This document shows positions 11,230 through 20,700 of a DNA stretch of 64,000 nucleotides, one piece after another. Each line of letters starts with the position of its first letter. Positions within the stretch are counted from its first letter, which is position 1. The DNA is taken from the NCBI GenBank assembly GCA_001600695.1, contig BCKQ01000001.1, positions 499,916 through 563,915 on the forward strand. The letters run 5' to 3'. This DNA is from Ascoidea asiatica (taxonomy: Eukaryota; Ascomycota; Saccharomycetes; Ascoideales; Ascoideaceae). A program made the translations under genes and the position numbers. The notes below the pieces were generated by a model, which saw nothing but the letters and a program-made list of their open reading frames with translations, was not told the DNA's origin and did no database searches.

Positions 11230-12783
11230 TTATCGGCCACAGAAAAGAATAGTTGCAACAATTCTTAGAAGTAAATTTCTTTTATGAGCTGTTGGTCCTC
11301 TTCTAAATAAAGTATAAACTTCATATTCAACATTTTCTATTTCTTTTAAACTTTCAAACAATGATTTATTTTGTTCTGTACCACTCATACGAATTTTTTT
11401 TATTGATTTTGGAATATCTTTAATATCAATTAATCGAATAGAATTTCCTTTTAAATTTAATAATTTTAATTTTTTAAAATTATTTAAATTCTTTGGAAAT
11501 TCATTTAATTGATTACAATATAAATTTAATTTTCTTAAATTATAATTAAAATTATTATTTATAAAACTTTCATAATCAATTTCAATAATTTTATTATTAG
11601 ATAAATTTAATTTTTTTAAATTTGTTAAATGATATAAATTTTGAATAATAATTATTTCATTTCTTTTTAAATTTAAAACTGAAAGTCTTTTAAGATTATT
11701 TAAATTTTCAATTTTTTTAATATGATTTGAAGATAAATTTAAATAATTTAATTTAAAAAGATTATTAATTGAATTTGAAATTTTTGAAATATTATTTGAA
11801 GATAAATTTAAATAAATTAAATTTGATAAATTATTTAAATTTTCTAAATTTGATATTTGATTTCTTGATAAATTTAAATAATTTAAATTTAAAAGATAAT
11901 TAAATGAATTTGGAATATAATTTATAAATGTAAAAGATAAATTTAAATATTTTAAATATATAAAATTATTTAAAAATTTAAATGAATTTATATCTTGAAT
12001 AAAATCTTCATTAAGAAATTCATTATAACTTAAATTTAATTTTTTTAAATAAATAAAATTTGAAAATATTTTTAAATCATTATATTTTAAATTAGTATCA
12101 TTTAAAGATAATTTTTTTAAATTTTTAATTTTTTTAAAATTATTTAAATTTAAATTTAATTTTCTAAAATTTGAAGAAATTGAAATATTTTTTAAATTTG
12201 GAAAATTTTTAATATTTGAAATAGATATAATTATATTATTAATTTTATTAATATTTTCTAAAATTTCATTAGGATAATTTACAAAATGAAATGATAAAAA
12301 TAATAAATTTTGAAAAATTTTAAATTTAAATTCATTTAAAATTAAATTAAGTATATTTGAATTAAAGATTCTAAAATTTAATTTTTTTAAATTTTGAATA
12401 TTTTTCATTATATCATTTGTTTTAATTTTAAAAATTATAATATTATTTAATTGAAATTTTTTTGAATTTAAAATTAAATGTAATTTAATTTTTGAAATTG
12501 AAATTGAATTTGAATTTGAATTTGAATTTGAATTGGAATTTGAATCATGATTACAAATTGAAGAATTTTCAAGAATTAAATTTAATGAATTTTTTTTAAT
12601 AAATTCAAAATTTGAAAAAATTAAAATAGATAATGAATTTAATGAAATTTTTTTAAATATTTTTTGAATAATATGATTTGGTAAATTATTTTCATATTTT
12701 ATTAAAAATGTATTACCAATATTTTCTAGATTTAATTCATTCAGTTTTTTTTTAATTATATTATTTTTAATAAAATTTAACAT
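11230..12783 (-). CDS. F-box-like / leucine-rich-repeat protein
   Basis: A 517-residue protein. Residues about 33-60 (LPNHIIQKIFKKISLNSL) match the start of an F-box (LPxEIIxxIF pattern). About 195-460 contains roughly ten leucine-rich repeats of the form LxxLxLSxNxI, with units spaced 21-24 residues. The C-terminus has a distinct basic segment, LFRRGPTAHKRNLLLRI. The family expectation is a substrate adaptor of an SCF ubiquitin ligase, or an Sds22-type scaffold if the F-box is not real. No yeast orthologue is recognised. The repeats are written almost entirely in Leu, Asn, Lys and Ile codons. The gene lies downstream of the tRNA-Tyr on the opposite strand. Confidence 0.85.
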   Translation of the reverse strand: MLNFIKNNIIKKKLNELNLENIGNTFLIKYENNLPNHIIQKIFKKISLNSLSILIFSNFEFIKKNSLNLILENSSICNHDSNSNSNSNSNSNSISISKIKLHLILNSKKFQLNNIIIFKIKTNDIMKNIQNLKKLNFRIFNSNILNLILNEFKFKIFQNLLFLSFHFVNYPNEILENINKINNIIISISNIKNFPNLKNISISSNFRKLNLNLNNFKKIKNLKKLSLNDTNLKYNDLKIFSNFIYLKKLNLSYNEFLNEDFIQDINSFKFLNNFIYLKYLNLSFTFINYIPNSFNYLLNLNYLNLSRNQISNLENLNNLSNLIYLNLSSNNISKISNSINNLFKLNYLNLSSNHIKKIENLNNLKRLSVLNLKRNEIIIIQNLYHLTNLKKLNLSNNKIIEIDYESFINNNFNYNLRKLNLYCNQLNEFPKNLNNFKKLKLLNLKGNSIRLIDIKDIPKSIKKIRMSGTEQNKSLFESLKEIENVEYEVYTLFRRGPTAHKRNLLLRIVATILFCGR

Positions 12784-13065
12784 TATATAATAATAATATA
12801 CTATAGTTATTAGTAGTATTATAAAGATATATTCATTTGAAAAGTTTTAATACTTGTTATTGATAAAAAGATAAAAGATAAGAGATATATTTAAATGAAA
12901 TGAAATGAAATTTAAAACTTCAAAACTTTTCAAAACTTTTCAATACTTTTTAAAACTTGTTAATAATAATTTTCCTTTTTAACGGTAATTTAAGCAAATT
13001 TTACCAAAATCAGGGGGGGCAATACCTTAAAATTTACATTTATTTTTATTATTTTTAATCTTAAT

Positions 13066-13461
13066 TTACCAGGAATCGAAATTACTTTTTAATTTATCAT
13101 TTAAAGTATTAATAATATAATTTAAATAATTTAAAGATTCAATTAAATTCATTTCTAAGAAAAAATCAGAACCAATATTAATTTTAAAATTATTATTATT
13201 ATTATTATTATTATCATTTGTATTTATTATTGATTTTGACCAAAATTCATTATTTTTATCTAATGGAGCAAAAACTTCAAAATCAGTTGAATAATTATTA
13301 TTATAATTATAATTATTTTTAATTTGAATTAAATAATTTAAAACTTGATTATATTCATTAATTTTCTTAATTAAAATTATTTTATATAATGAATTTGAAT
13401 CTAATTTTGAAGATTCATTATCATTATCATTATCATATATAAATATATCTGAATTTGTCAT
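13066..13461 (-). CDS. Prefoldin alpha-like small protein (UXT/Gim5 type)
   Basis: A 131-residue protein. An N-terminal helix (about 24-50: LYKIILIKKINEYNQVLNYL) is followed by a beta-hairpin-like region with FEVFAPLDKNNEFW, an Asn run, and then KINIGSDFFLEMNLIESLNYLNYIINTLNDKL. The I-G-x-x-F-F-L-E-M-x-x-x-E-S/A-L pattern followed by a C-terminal helix is that of prefoldin alpha subunits and is closest to UXT/ART-27 of the R2TP-associated prefoldin-like complex; Gim5 is the alternative. The length fits the family. A co-chaperone role in protein-complex assembly is inferred from the fold, not proven. Confidence 0.72.
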   Translation of the reverse strand: MTNSDIFIYDNDNDNESSKLDSNSLYKIILIKKINEYNQVLNYLIQIKNNYNYNNNYSTDFEVFAPLDKNNEFWSKSIINTNDNNNNNNNNFKINIGSDFFLEMNLIESLNYLNYIINTLNDKLKSNFDSW

Positions 13462-13643
13462 TATTCAATCACAATCACTCATTCAATTTGAATCAATTCT
13501 ATAAACACTTGAAGTAGTTTCAGTTATTCAAATAAAGGTATAATAACAACTGTAATAAGAACTGTAATAAGAACTGAAATAACAGAAATAAGAAGAATGA
13601 AATGCCAAACAGGCCGGGTTACGCTGGAAAAGATTCTCTTCCT

Positions 13644-13996
13644 TCAAAAGTGATGGTTTGCATGAGTAATTTGGGTAATTTGAGTCAAAACTTCATCATT
13701 GTCTCTGATCTTATACACTTTACAAGCTTCACATACTTCTGTATTTCCTTTCAAAGGTCTTTGATGTCTTTGATGTTCTTGATGTTCTTGATGTTCTTGA
13801 TGTTTTTGATGTTTCTGTTGTTGTTGTTTTAATCTGTTTTGTAACTCGAAACCAACATATTGAATATATTGAAAATATTTCAAAACAACAGGAAAGAGAA
13901 GTGAATTACATCGTTAGTATTACATATGGAATGATACAAGAACGTTTTCTCTATTGGCTTTACTCAAATAATAAATACTTCTCTTGAATATCTCAT
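13644..13996 (-). CDS. Possible small two-exon gene (about 72 aa)
   Basis: On the minus strand 13644-13844 is an open frame of 66 codons plus stop with normal coding composition: a Gln/His/Glu repeat (KHQEHQEHQ), then VCEACKVYKIRDNDEVLTQI. It has no in-frame ATG. Upstream lies an exact TACTAAC branch site (13913-13919). The first AG after it is in GAG at 13845-13847, which opens the frame at phase 0. A short exon ATG-AGA-TAT-TCA-AGA-GAA at 13979-13996, ending at a GTATTT donor, would join in frame. The proposed protein begins MRYSRELQNRLKQQ. The donor is not the usual GTATGT, so this is a hypothesis. The CxxC could bind metal. No family is recognised. The gene would lie between the prefoldin-like gene and the tRNA-Glu. 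Confidence 0.35.
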
Positions 13997-14091
13997 CGAT
14001 ATGTATATTTGATTTTAATTTTTTTTTTTTATTCTTCAATCAGTGCTTAAATAGCAATCAAATAGCAATCAAATAAAAAAAAAAAAAAACA

Positions 14092-14163
14092 TTCCGATAC
14101 CGGGAGTCGAACCCGGGTCTCCTCGGTGAAAGCGAGGTATGATCACCGTTACACTATATCGGA
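14092..14163 (-). tRNA. tRNA-Glu(TTC), copy 1
   Basis: A full 72-nt cloverleaf on the minus strand: acceptor TCCGATA/TATCGGA, A box TAGTGTAACGG, anticodon stem CCTCG/CGAGG around loop CTTTCAC (anticodon TTC), and B box GGTTCGACTCC. There is no intron. A long A-run on the plus strand just below 14091 provides the Pol III terminator T-run. It is identical to the copy at 37778-37849. Confidence 0.96.
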
Positions 14164-14394
14164 AAGATCCGATAAGGTTTCTTTTTTCTTTGGCTATTTA
14201 TAGCAAAAGCTTAAATAAGCTTGTTTTATAAAATTCAAAATTTTAAAAGTTTGGTTATTCAGTATATAGAAATATACAGTATATAGAAATAAAAAAGATT
14301 TATAAAAACTTTATTGATTCATTTATTTACTTATTTATATAACTTTTGACTAGCTACAAAAAAAAAAATCACAATTACAATCATAATTTATATC

Positions 14395-15723
14395 TTATAA
14401 TTTAAGATCTTCCATTAAAAATTTTCCAATTTTTGCATTTCCATAACTTTCATATTTTTTTAAAGCTCTTGGATTATTAATATCAATTTCTTGATTTTCT
14501 TTAGAACATGAAACTACTGTTTTACTACCCATTGATATTGACATTCCAGGTCCCCAAATTGGAATTTTATTTAATTTAAAATTTTTAATAAATTTTTTAA
14601 TTAATAATTTAATTAAATTTTCTCCAATTAACATTCCACAAATTCTTGCACCTCCTGCACTTTTAATAACATTTAAATTTGTAATATCTCCACATGCAAA
14701 AATCTTATTCTCAAATCCTTTAATTGATCCAAATTCATCAATAATAATTTCTTCTTTATTATTTAAACAATTTTTATTTAAAAAAATTGATTCTTTATAT
14801 TTTAAAAAATTTAAATTATTTTTAAATGATGTACACCAAAATTGTAATTCTTTTTCATTTTCATTATCATTTTCATTTTCATTTTCATTTTCATTTTCAT
14901 TGAAAATTACTGTTTCATTTTTTAATAATCTTTTATTCAATAAAACATTTTCAGAACCTAAAACTTCTTTTAATTTCTTTGTACAAATTTCTCTAAATTC
15001 ATTTGGTAATTTTGGTTCCTTAGGTAAATTAGAATATGGATGAATTAATTTAATTAATTTTTCAGGATATTCTTGTTTAATTTCTCCTGCAACTTCAATA
15101 CCTAATGCTCCACCTCCAATAATAATTATATTTTTATTTTTTTCAATTTTTTCTTTAACTAATTTCATTTCTTTTATAAATGAATTTTTATTTAAAGCTT
15201 TTGGATAAAATGGTTCATTTCTTTTTCTACCTGTTGATATCACACAATAATCAAATAAAATCTTATTATCATTTTTCTTATCTTTCTCAAAATCATTTGA
15301 ATATTTAAAAGTTGCAAAATTTTCATGTAATTCTTCACAATATCCTTTAATATGATTAAAATTAATTTGAATATCAATACCTTCTTTAATATTTGGATTT
15401 TTAAATTTTAATGAATTTAAATTTTTATTAAATATTGGTAATGGAATTAATTCATTTTTTTCATATTCAAAATATGATAATTTTGCAAATTCTTCTTTAA
15501 TTATACATATTGGAATTGCAATATTATTAAGAAATCCATTTCTTGGTTCTAATAATGTAAAATTTATTTCAATTGGTTTAAAATTATATAAATTTTTTAA
15601 ATTAATTAAATTATTATTTGATGATGTAATTTTTTTAAGATTATTTATTAATCCTTTTAAAACTCCAACACCACCAAATGATCCACCAATTAATAAAATT
15701 TCTTTCTTGATTCTATTAGACAT
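14395..15723 (-). CDS. AIF/AMID-type FAD-dependent NAD(P)H oxidoreductase
   Basis: A 442-residue flavoprotein. The N-terminal FAD Rossmann motif is ILLIGGSFGGVGVLKGL (about 9-25). The central NAD(P)H motif is IIIIGGGALGIEVAGEI, and the C-terminal FAD-contact motif is IFACGDITN followed by SAGGARICGMLIGENL. A Glu-Asn/Glu-Asp repeat (about 270-290) is a lineage-specific insertion. The arrangement matches the fungal AIF1/AMID (FSP1-like) group rather than the NDE/NDI dehydrogenases, which are longer. There is no obvious presequence, so the location is uncertain. Substrates are probably NAD(P)H plus a quinone; this is inference from the family. Confidence 0.85.
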   Translation of the reverse strand: MSNRIKKEILLIGGSFGGVGVLKGLINNLKKITSSNNNLINLKNLYNFKPIEINFTLLEPRNGFLNNIAIPICIIKEEFAKLSYFEYEKNELIPLPIFNKNLNSLKFKNPNIKEGIDIQINFNHIKGYCEELHENFATFKYSNDFEKDKKNDNKILFDYCVISTGRKRNEPFYPKALNKNSFIKEMKLVKEKIEKNKNIIIIGGGALGIEVAGEIKQEYPEKLIKLIHPYSNLPKEPKLPNEFREICTKKLKEVLGSENVLLNKRLLKNETVIFNENENENENENDNENEKELQFWCTSFKNNLNFLKYKESIFLNKNCLNNKEEIIIDEFGSIKGFENKIFACGDITNLNVIKSAGGARICGMLIGENLIKLLIKKFIKNFKLNKIPIWGPGMSISMGSKTVVSCSKENQEIDINNPRALKKYESYGNAKIGKFLMEDLKL

Positions 15724-16415
15724 TTTTTGATAAAAACTTTGATAATATAATATAAATTAATTATAATATAAATTTTAAGATATTAATACTTTTTATAATG
15801 TATTTGAAAAAAAAAAAAAGTAAAAAATTGAAATCAAAATTGAAATTGAAATTTATTCAAGGCATTCCCTTCTTTTTATATAAAAGTTATTATTATTTTG
15901 CTTATTAAATTTATTTCTCCATTTTCTCTTTTATTATTTGAATGTAATGTAATTCAATTCAATTCAATTCAACTCAATTTCAATACAAAATTCAATTTAC
16001 TTCCACTATTTCTCATCATAAATATTCTTTTCAATCAAATTAAAATTAAAAAGAAGCTGTAATTTTACCGAGTTATACTAAATCAGATCCGATAAATATT
16101 TTTCACTTAGGAAATTTCCTAAAATAGATTATATCCGCATTTATCAAAACTAATTTTTCAAACTGCAGCTTTGATAGGCGGAGTTAAGCAACTTCCACCC
16201 CGTCACAAAAAATAGCCCTGCACTTGTGATTAAGTAATAAACAATTCAAAATATTTCGGGTTTCGGGTTTCGGGTTTCGGATTTAAGTCCTAAATAGGCC
16301 AAAGTATATAGACCTAAAATAGAAATTTACTTAATTATTAGAAATATATTTGATAAATAAATGGAAAATGTTGTTTTTTAGTCATAATCTTCACCAATTA
16401 CTATTTGTTATTAAT
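15724..16415. other. Intergenic region between TRP1 3' end and the AIF-like gene
   Basis: No gene is seen. It contains a perfect 16-bp palindrome, TTAGGAAATTTCCTAA, at 16107-16122 and a short GC-richer patch at 16170-16240. It also has a run of TTTCGGG repeats. Poly-A and ATTCA-type runs flank the AIF-like start. It presumably holds the promoter of that gene and the TRP1 terminator. Confidence 0.5.
16254..16280. repeat. TTTCGGG tandem repeat (about 4 copies)
   Basis: Three perfect TTTCGGG units followed by TTTCGG. The 7-bp G-run-ending unit has the look of a telomere-type repeat, but the array is short and internal, so simple slippage is equally likely. Confidence 0.85.
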
Positions 16416-17261
16416 TTATTCATTTTTAAATGATTTTTTAGCTAAATCTATAAATATTTTAATTTTATTTAAATCCTTTTTACCATCAGTTTCAACACCA
16501 GAACTTACATCAATTCCAATTAATCCAAAATCTTTCATTTTTTTAATTAAAATTTCAATATTATTAATATTTAAACCACCAGCAATTATATAACTTAAAG
16601 AGCTTTTATTATCTTTATTAATTTTTTTATTTTTTTCATAAAATTTTATTATATTATCCCAATTTATAATCTCTCCTTCTCCACCTTTATCAGAATCTAA
16701 TAAAATTAAAAAATTATTAAATTTTAATAAAATTTCATTGTTTAATTTATTTAAATCATTTAAATCATCAATTAAATATCTTGAAATTATTGGTTTATTA
16801 AATAATTTATTTGAATTTATATAACTTAACTTATTTTCATTACCATGTAATTGTATAAAATCTATAAAATTAGATTTTTCATAAACTTCTTCAATTGATT
16901 GATTTCTAAAAACTCCAACTAAAAATGGTCCATTATTAATTACAAAATCTTTATTATAATTGAAATAATCTTCTATTGAAAAACTTTTATTATTGAAAAT
17001 TTCATTATTTTTTAAATTTTTGTAATTTTTTAAAAAAAATTGAATTTTTCTTTCATTTTTTTTTCTTTTAATTCTTTCTAGTTTAACTAATTCATAAATT
17101 TCTTTACATATATTCAAATCAATTGATCTTGATCTATTTGGAACCATAATAACACCTAATAAATCTGCTCCTGATTCAATTGCAGTTTTAGCTGCTTCCA
17201 ATGTTTTCAATCCACATATTTTTATTATTGATCTATCATTTTTTGGATTAGCTTGGTCCAT
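16416..17261 (-). CDS. TRP1: N-(5'-phosphoribosyl)anthranilate isomerase
   Basis: A 281-residue TIM-barrel enzyme of tryptophan synthesis (PRA to CdRP). Family segments appear in order: IIKICGLKT (general base Cys in KICG), GADLLGVIMVPNRSRSI, FLVGVFRNQ, FIQLHGNE, LDSDKGGEG (the Asp position of the family), YIIAGGLN and IGIDVSSGVETDGKKDLNKI (phosphate-binding GG and SSGVE). It is about 55 residues longer than S. cerevisiae Trp1 because of Lys/Asn-rich loop insertions (about 65-95 and 215-235). It is monofunctional, as in budding yeasts, rather than fused to TrpC/TrpG. A TGAGTCA site about 480 bases upstream fits Gcn4 control. The gene borders the 8.4-kb gene desert. Confidence 0.95.
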   Translation of the reverse strand: MDQANPKNDRSIIKICGLKTLEAAKTAIESGADLLGVIMVPNRSRSIDLNICKEIYELVKLERIKRKKNERKIQFFLKNYKNLKNNEIFNNKSFSIEDYFNYNKDFVINNGPFLVGVFRNQSIEEVYEKSNFIDFIQLHGNENKLSYINSNKLFNKPIISRYLIDDLNDLNKLNNEILLKFNNFLILLDSDKGGEGEIINWDNIIKFYEKNKKINKDNKSSLSYIIAGGLNINNIEILIKKMKDFGLIGIDVSSGVETDGKKDLNKIKIFIDLAKKSFKNE

Positions 17262-17742
17262 AATTGAAATATTTCGAAATATATCTTTGTCTTTAAAAAA
17301 AATAAAGTTGAAGTAATATGTTTTAAATTATTCAATTCTCAATTCCATATCAAAATCGATATATTTCACAATTTTTACAATTGAATATACGTAACAAACC
17401 ATTATTTACTCATTAATTATTTGTAAGCCGATTCCTCTGTGAAATAAATACTCGCCACAATGTCCAAAACAATATCATAGTGGCGCATTTAACATTCAAA
17501 TCCAGTTTTCTGGAACTTTTTTATATTTTTTTATAGTTACCCTGTCCAATTCAGATGACTGACAAAGCACTCGGTTAAAGTTCTTGGGTTCTGCACGAAG
17601 GAAAGTTAAATTGCAAGAACGTTTGTGGTGATTACGTAAGTTTTTTGTATGGAGAAATCTAATATCGAATAAGTTAAATTAAACACGAATAGACCTGGAT
17701 TTTTTGATAAGGAAAGGATATAAAATAAATAAATTTGATGAT

Positions 17743-17749
17743 TGAGTCA
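17743..17749. promoter_or_regulatory. Gcn4-type site (TGAGTCA) upstream of TRP1
   Basis: An exact TGAGTCA heptamer (AP-1/Gcn4 consensus) lies about 480 bases upstream of the TRP1 start. Amino-acid biosynthetic genes of yeasts are commonly under Gcn4. The distance is longer than typical, so the link is tentative. Confidence 0.4.
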
Positions 17750-20700
17750 ATATATTACTTAGTTAATATAATATAGAAGTTTCATTTAGTCTCTGGGATA
17801 ATTGGTTAAGTCAATATTTCATTCAAACTACAAATTTCATCCAAGTTTTTCTCAAGAATTATCACCAACTGCTCGAGTAGAATTTTTCTAATTTGTTATT
17901 TATTTTAATTATTCCTATTAATCTACTGATTTTATTTATCCTTGTTATAAGTGCCCGATAATATATATTGCTCGAGTAATAATGGTCACTGTTGCATATC
18001 TTATTATTTAAATTAATGAAAAATGAAGATTATGAAACTTCTTTAACTCGTTAAATTATATTTTGTTCTAATTTTAATTTATTCAATTTTCGAGGCTATA
18101 AATATTTCATTTTGATTTTTATTCTATTAATTAGTTATAATCTATTATTAGAGTATATTCTACTATTCTTTTCTCCTATAATTCGACTAAAAATTTATTT
18201 GATTATGTTATAACTATTACTGATAAAAAAATTTTAATTTTATCCAAAAAAAAAAAAAAAAAAAAGCTCATTGAAATTTTGAATATCAATATTTGTTTCA
18301 TTAAATTGCAAAGTCAAGAAAGTCAAGTTTAGAAAGAAAAGAAAACATTGATTGGTTAAGAATTTTTCTCCTAATCACTGGCTTTCTTCAATAATTCAGA
18401 ATTATTTATAATTTATGTATAAAATTATTCACTTTCATGGAGTCAAATGGAGGAAAAAAGGATTTAATCACCTAGACTACAAATTAAAAAAGAAAAAACT
18501 GTTTGGTTCGAGATTAATTAAAAGATATTCTCATCCAACTATTTTTGAAAGTTTTAAAACTTTTCAAATTGGAAACAAGCAAGAATATGAGGTTAAGATA
18601 AAAAGGAGATAAAAGATATCCTTGTTGATATGCTTAAATTGAGAAAAAATTGATTTTCACGTTGAAATTTCCTCATTCCACCTCCTCAATTGATTTTTTT
18701 TTTCGTTTTTTTTTCCTCTTTGAACCTTAATGTTTGAAAAACTTACAGAGTAAATATTATCAGTTTTTCAAGAACTGTAACAGTTAAATTTGAATCGAAA
18801 CTTTTATTGCATTTTCATAAATATGTTAATAAGTTTTCATTGAGGAAATAAAAAATATAACATTATTTTATTATAAGAGAATAATTTGAAAATAATATAA
18901 GATCCTTTTAGTTGAAAATTAATCTTATGGGACCTTATTTCAATTTCAAAATCGAAATAATCGAAAGATTTATTTATATTTTTCATATTTACAAAACATT
19001 AATAACGTTTGTAGTAATGATAAATAAATCATAAGTTTTTTTTTTTAAATTACAATACTTTTGACGAGTCTCTTGTCAATATTTTAGAGTTAAGTTTTCT
19101 ACCCTATTTTGTTACAATTTGATTTCGGATAGATGTTAAAAAAGTAAAAAAAAAAAAAAAAAAAAACAAGAATCAATAACTTGAATATTTCCAGTGAAAA
19201 ATTTTTTACTTCACTTTTGTTTCTTTGTTTGTTTAACCTTCATTTTTTTGTATGTTTTCTGGAGGATTAGATCAGGCAATAAATACAAATAATTAAGGAT
19301 TATTTTTCAAAGTGAAGATAATCACCAGGACAAAGAAAAATAATTGAAGTCATCTTGATGACCATTGAGTTGATAATTATTATTATTTTTTTGTTTTTTA
19401 TTAATATTATTATTTTGAAAATTAATTTTTCAACTTCAGTAATATTATAAGAAAAAATTTATTTCTTGTTTTGTGGTGTGGTGTTCTCAAGATTTGAAAC
19501 CGCATTTTGATTTATTTCTCAAATCAGAGTCTGTAATATTCAAAAATAATAATAGCTATTAATATTTTTTTAATTTTTTTTGTCTCGAGTTAAAAGTTTC
19601 AAAATTATTAAATACTATAAAAAATTATAGAGAATGATCAGTTTATGTAAATTTGATGGTTTATGATCTTAAATGAGTTTCCAAAACCATGAAATTTGTG
19701 AATAATTATGTAATTACATTGAGATTGTACGATTTTGAAAATATATTTTTATCTAAAGAGAGGTTATTTGTCTCAAAGTAAAAAAAGTATCCATTTCACC
19801 TATTTCTTTAGAGTACCTATTCCTTTTGTCCTGTGTAAAGATAAATGAAAATATATATATTTTTTACAAAATACTGTAGGAAATGGAATCTTTTATTATT
19901 TCAAAATTAAAATAATATAAAAGAAAAGCAAGTTATAGCCGGTAGGCTAACAGGACTAAATAAAATAAAAAATTAGTGAATATTCTAAACTCTTATTCAA
20001 AGTCTTGTTCAAAGGTTTTTTTGCAGTCTATTTTCCATATTCCAATTCCTCCATGAATAATCAATAAGTAACAACTAACTATTTTCAGCGAGAATCGTGT
20101 GAGCTGTTTCCTTCCGAATTTGGAAACTGTTTAAAAACACAAAAATGCACAAAACTTTCACCCAAACCTCAAAAGCAACAACAGCCACAACAACAACAAA
20201 CAATAACGAACAATCGACAATCCCACTGGGTTTTTGTGCAACGATAAATGTTTGATAAATGTCTGTGGTTGATTGTAGATTTGAGTATGCTTTTTGTATC
20301 AAAAAAGAGTTCCAGCTTCTCAAAATAGCTGAGTACATGGATGTGCGCTAGTCGAAGCCTCGCAACGTCCGTTGATCTCCGGTTACTGCCGTTTGCGGAA
20401 TCTTTGAAGGGTATGCTGCTAGGTGCACTATCTTAACGGAAACTGCTTTGTAATAGTTGCAGCAGTCCGCTTTAAGTTCAAATAAAATTTTGGTTGTGCA
20501 TTTTCGTATTAGTGGTAGAGTTAAAATACGGTATACAGAATACAGTATAAGCAGATTAAATCAAAAAGTTACAAAGTTGAAATTTTTCATGTTTTCCTTA
20601 AGCAGTTTTAAGCTAAGAAGAAAGATAAAAGATAAAGATCGTAGATAAAAGATAATAGATAAGAATATCATACACTTTTGTTCAAATTGAGTCGGAAATT

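Noticed and set aside
18415-18612. 65-codon ATG-started ORF in the gene desert
   Set aside because: Only its 3' half looks coding-like, no recognisable domain and no neighbours; too short to support.
20057-20240. AACTAAC followed by TTTTCAG, and an open stretch rich in CAA codons
   Set aside because: No convincing donor or ATG exon, non-canonical branch site, and the frame closes after about 50 codons; likely chance in the desert.
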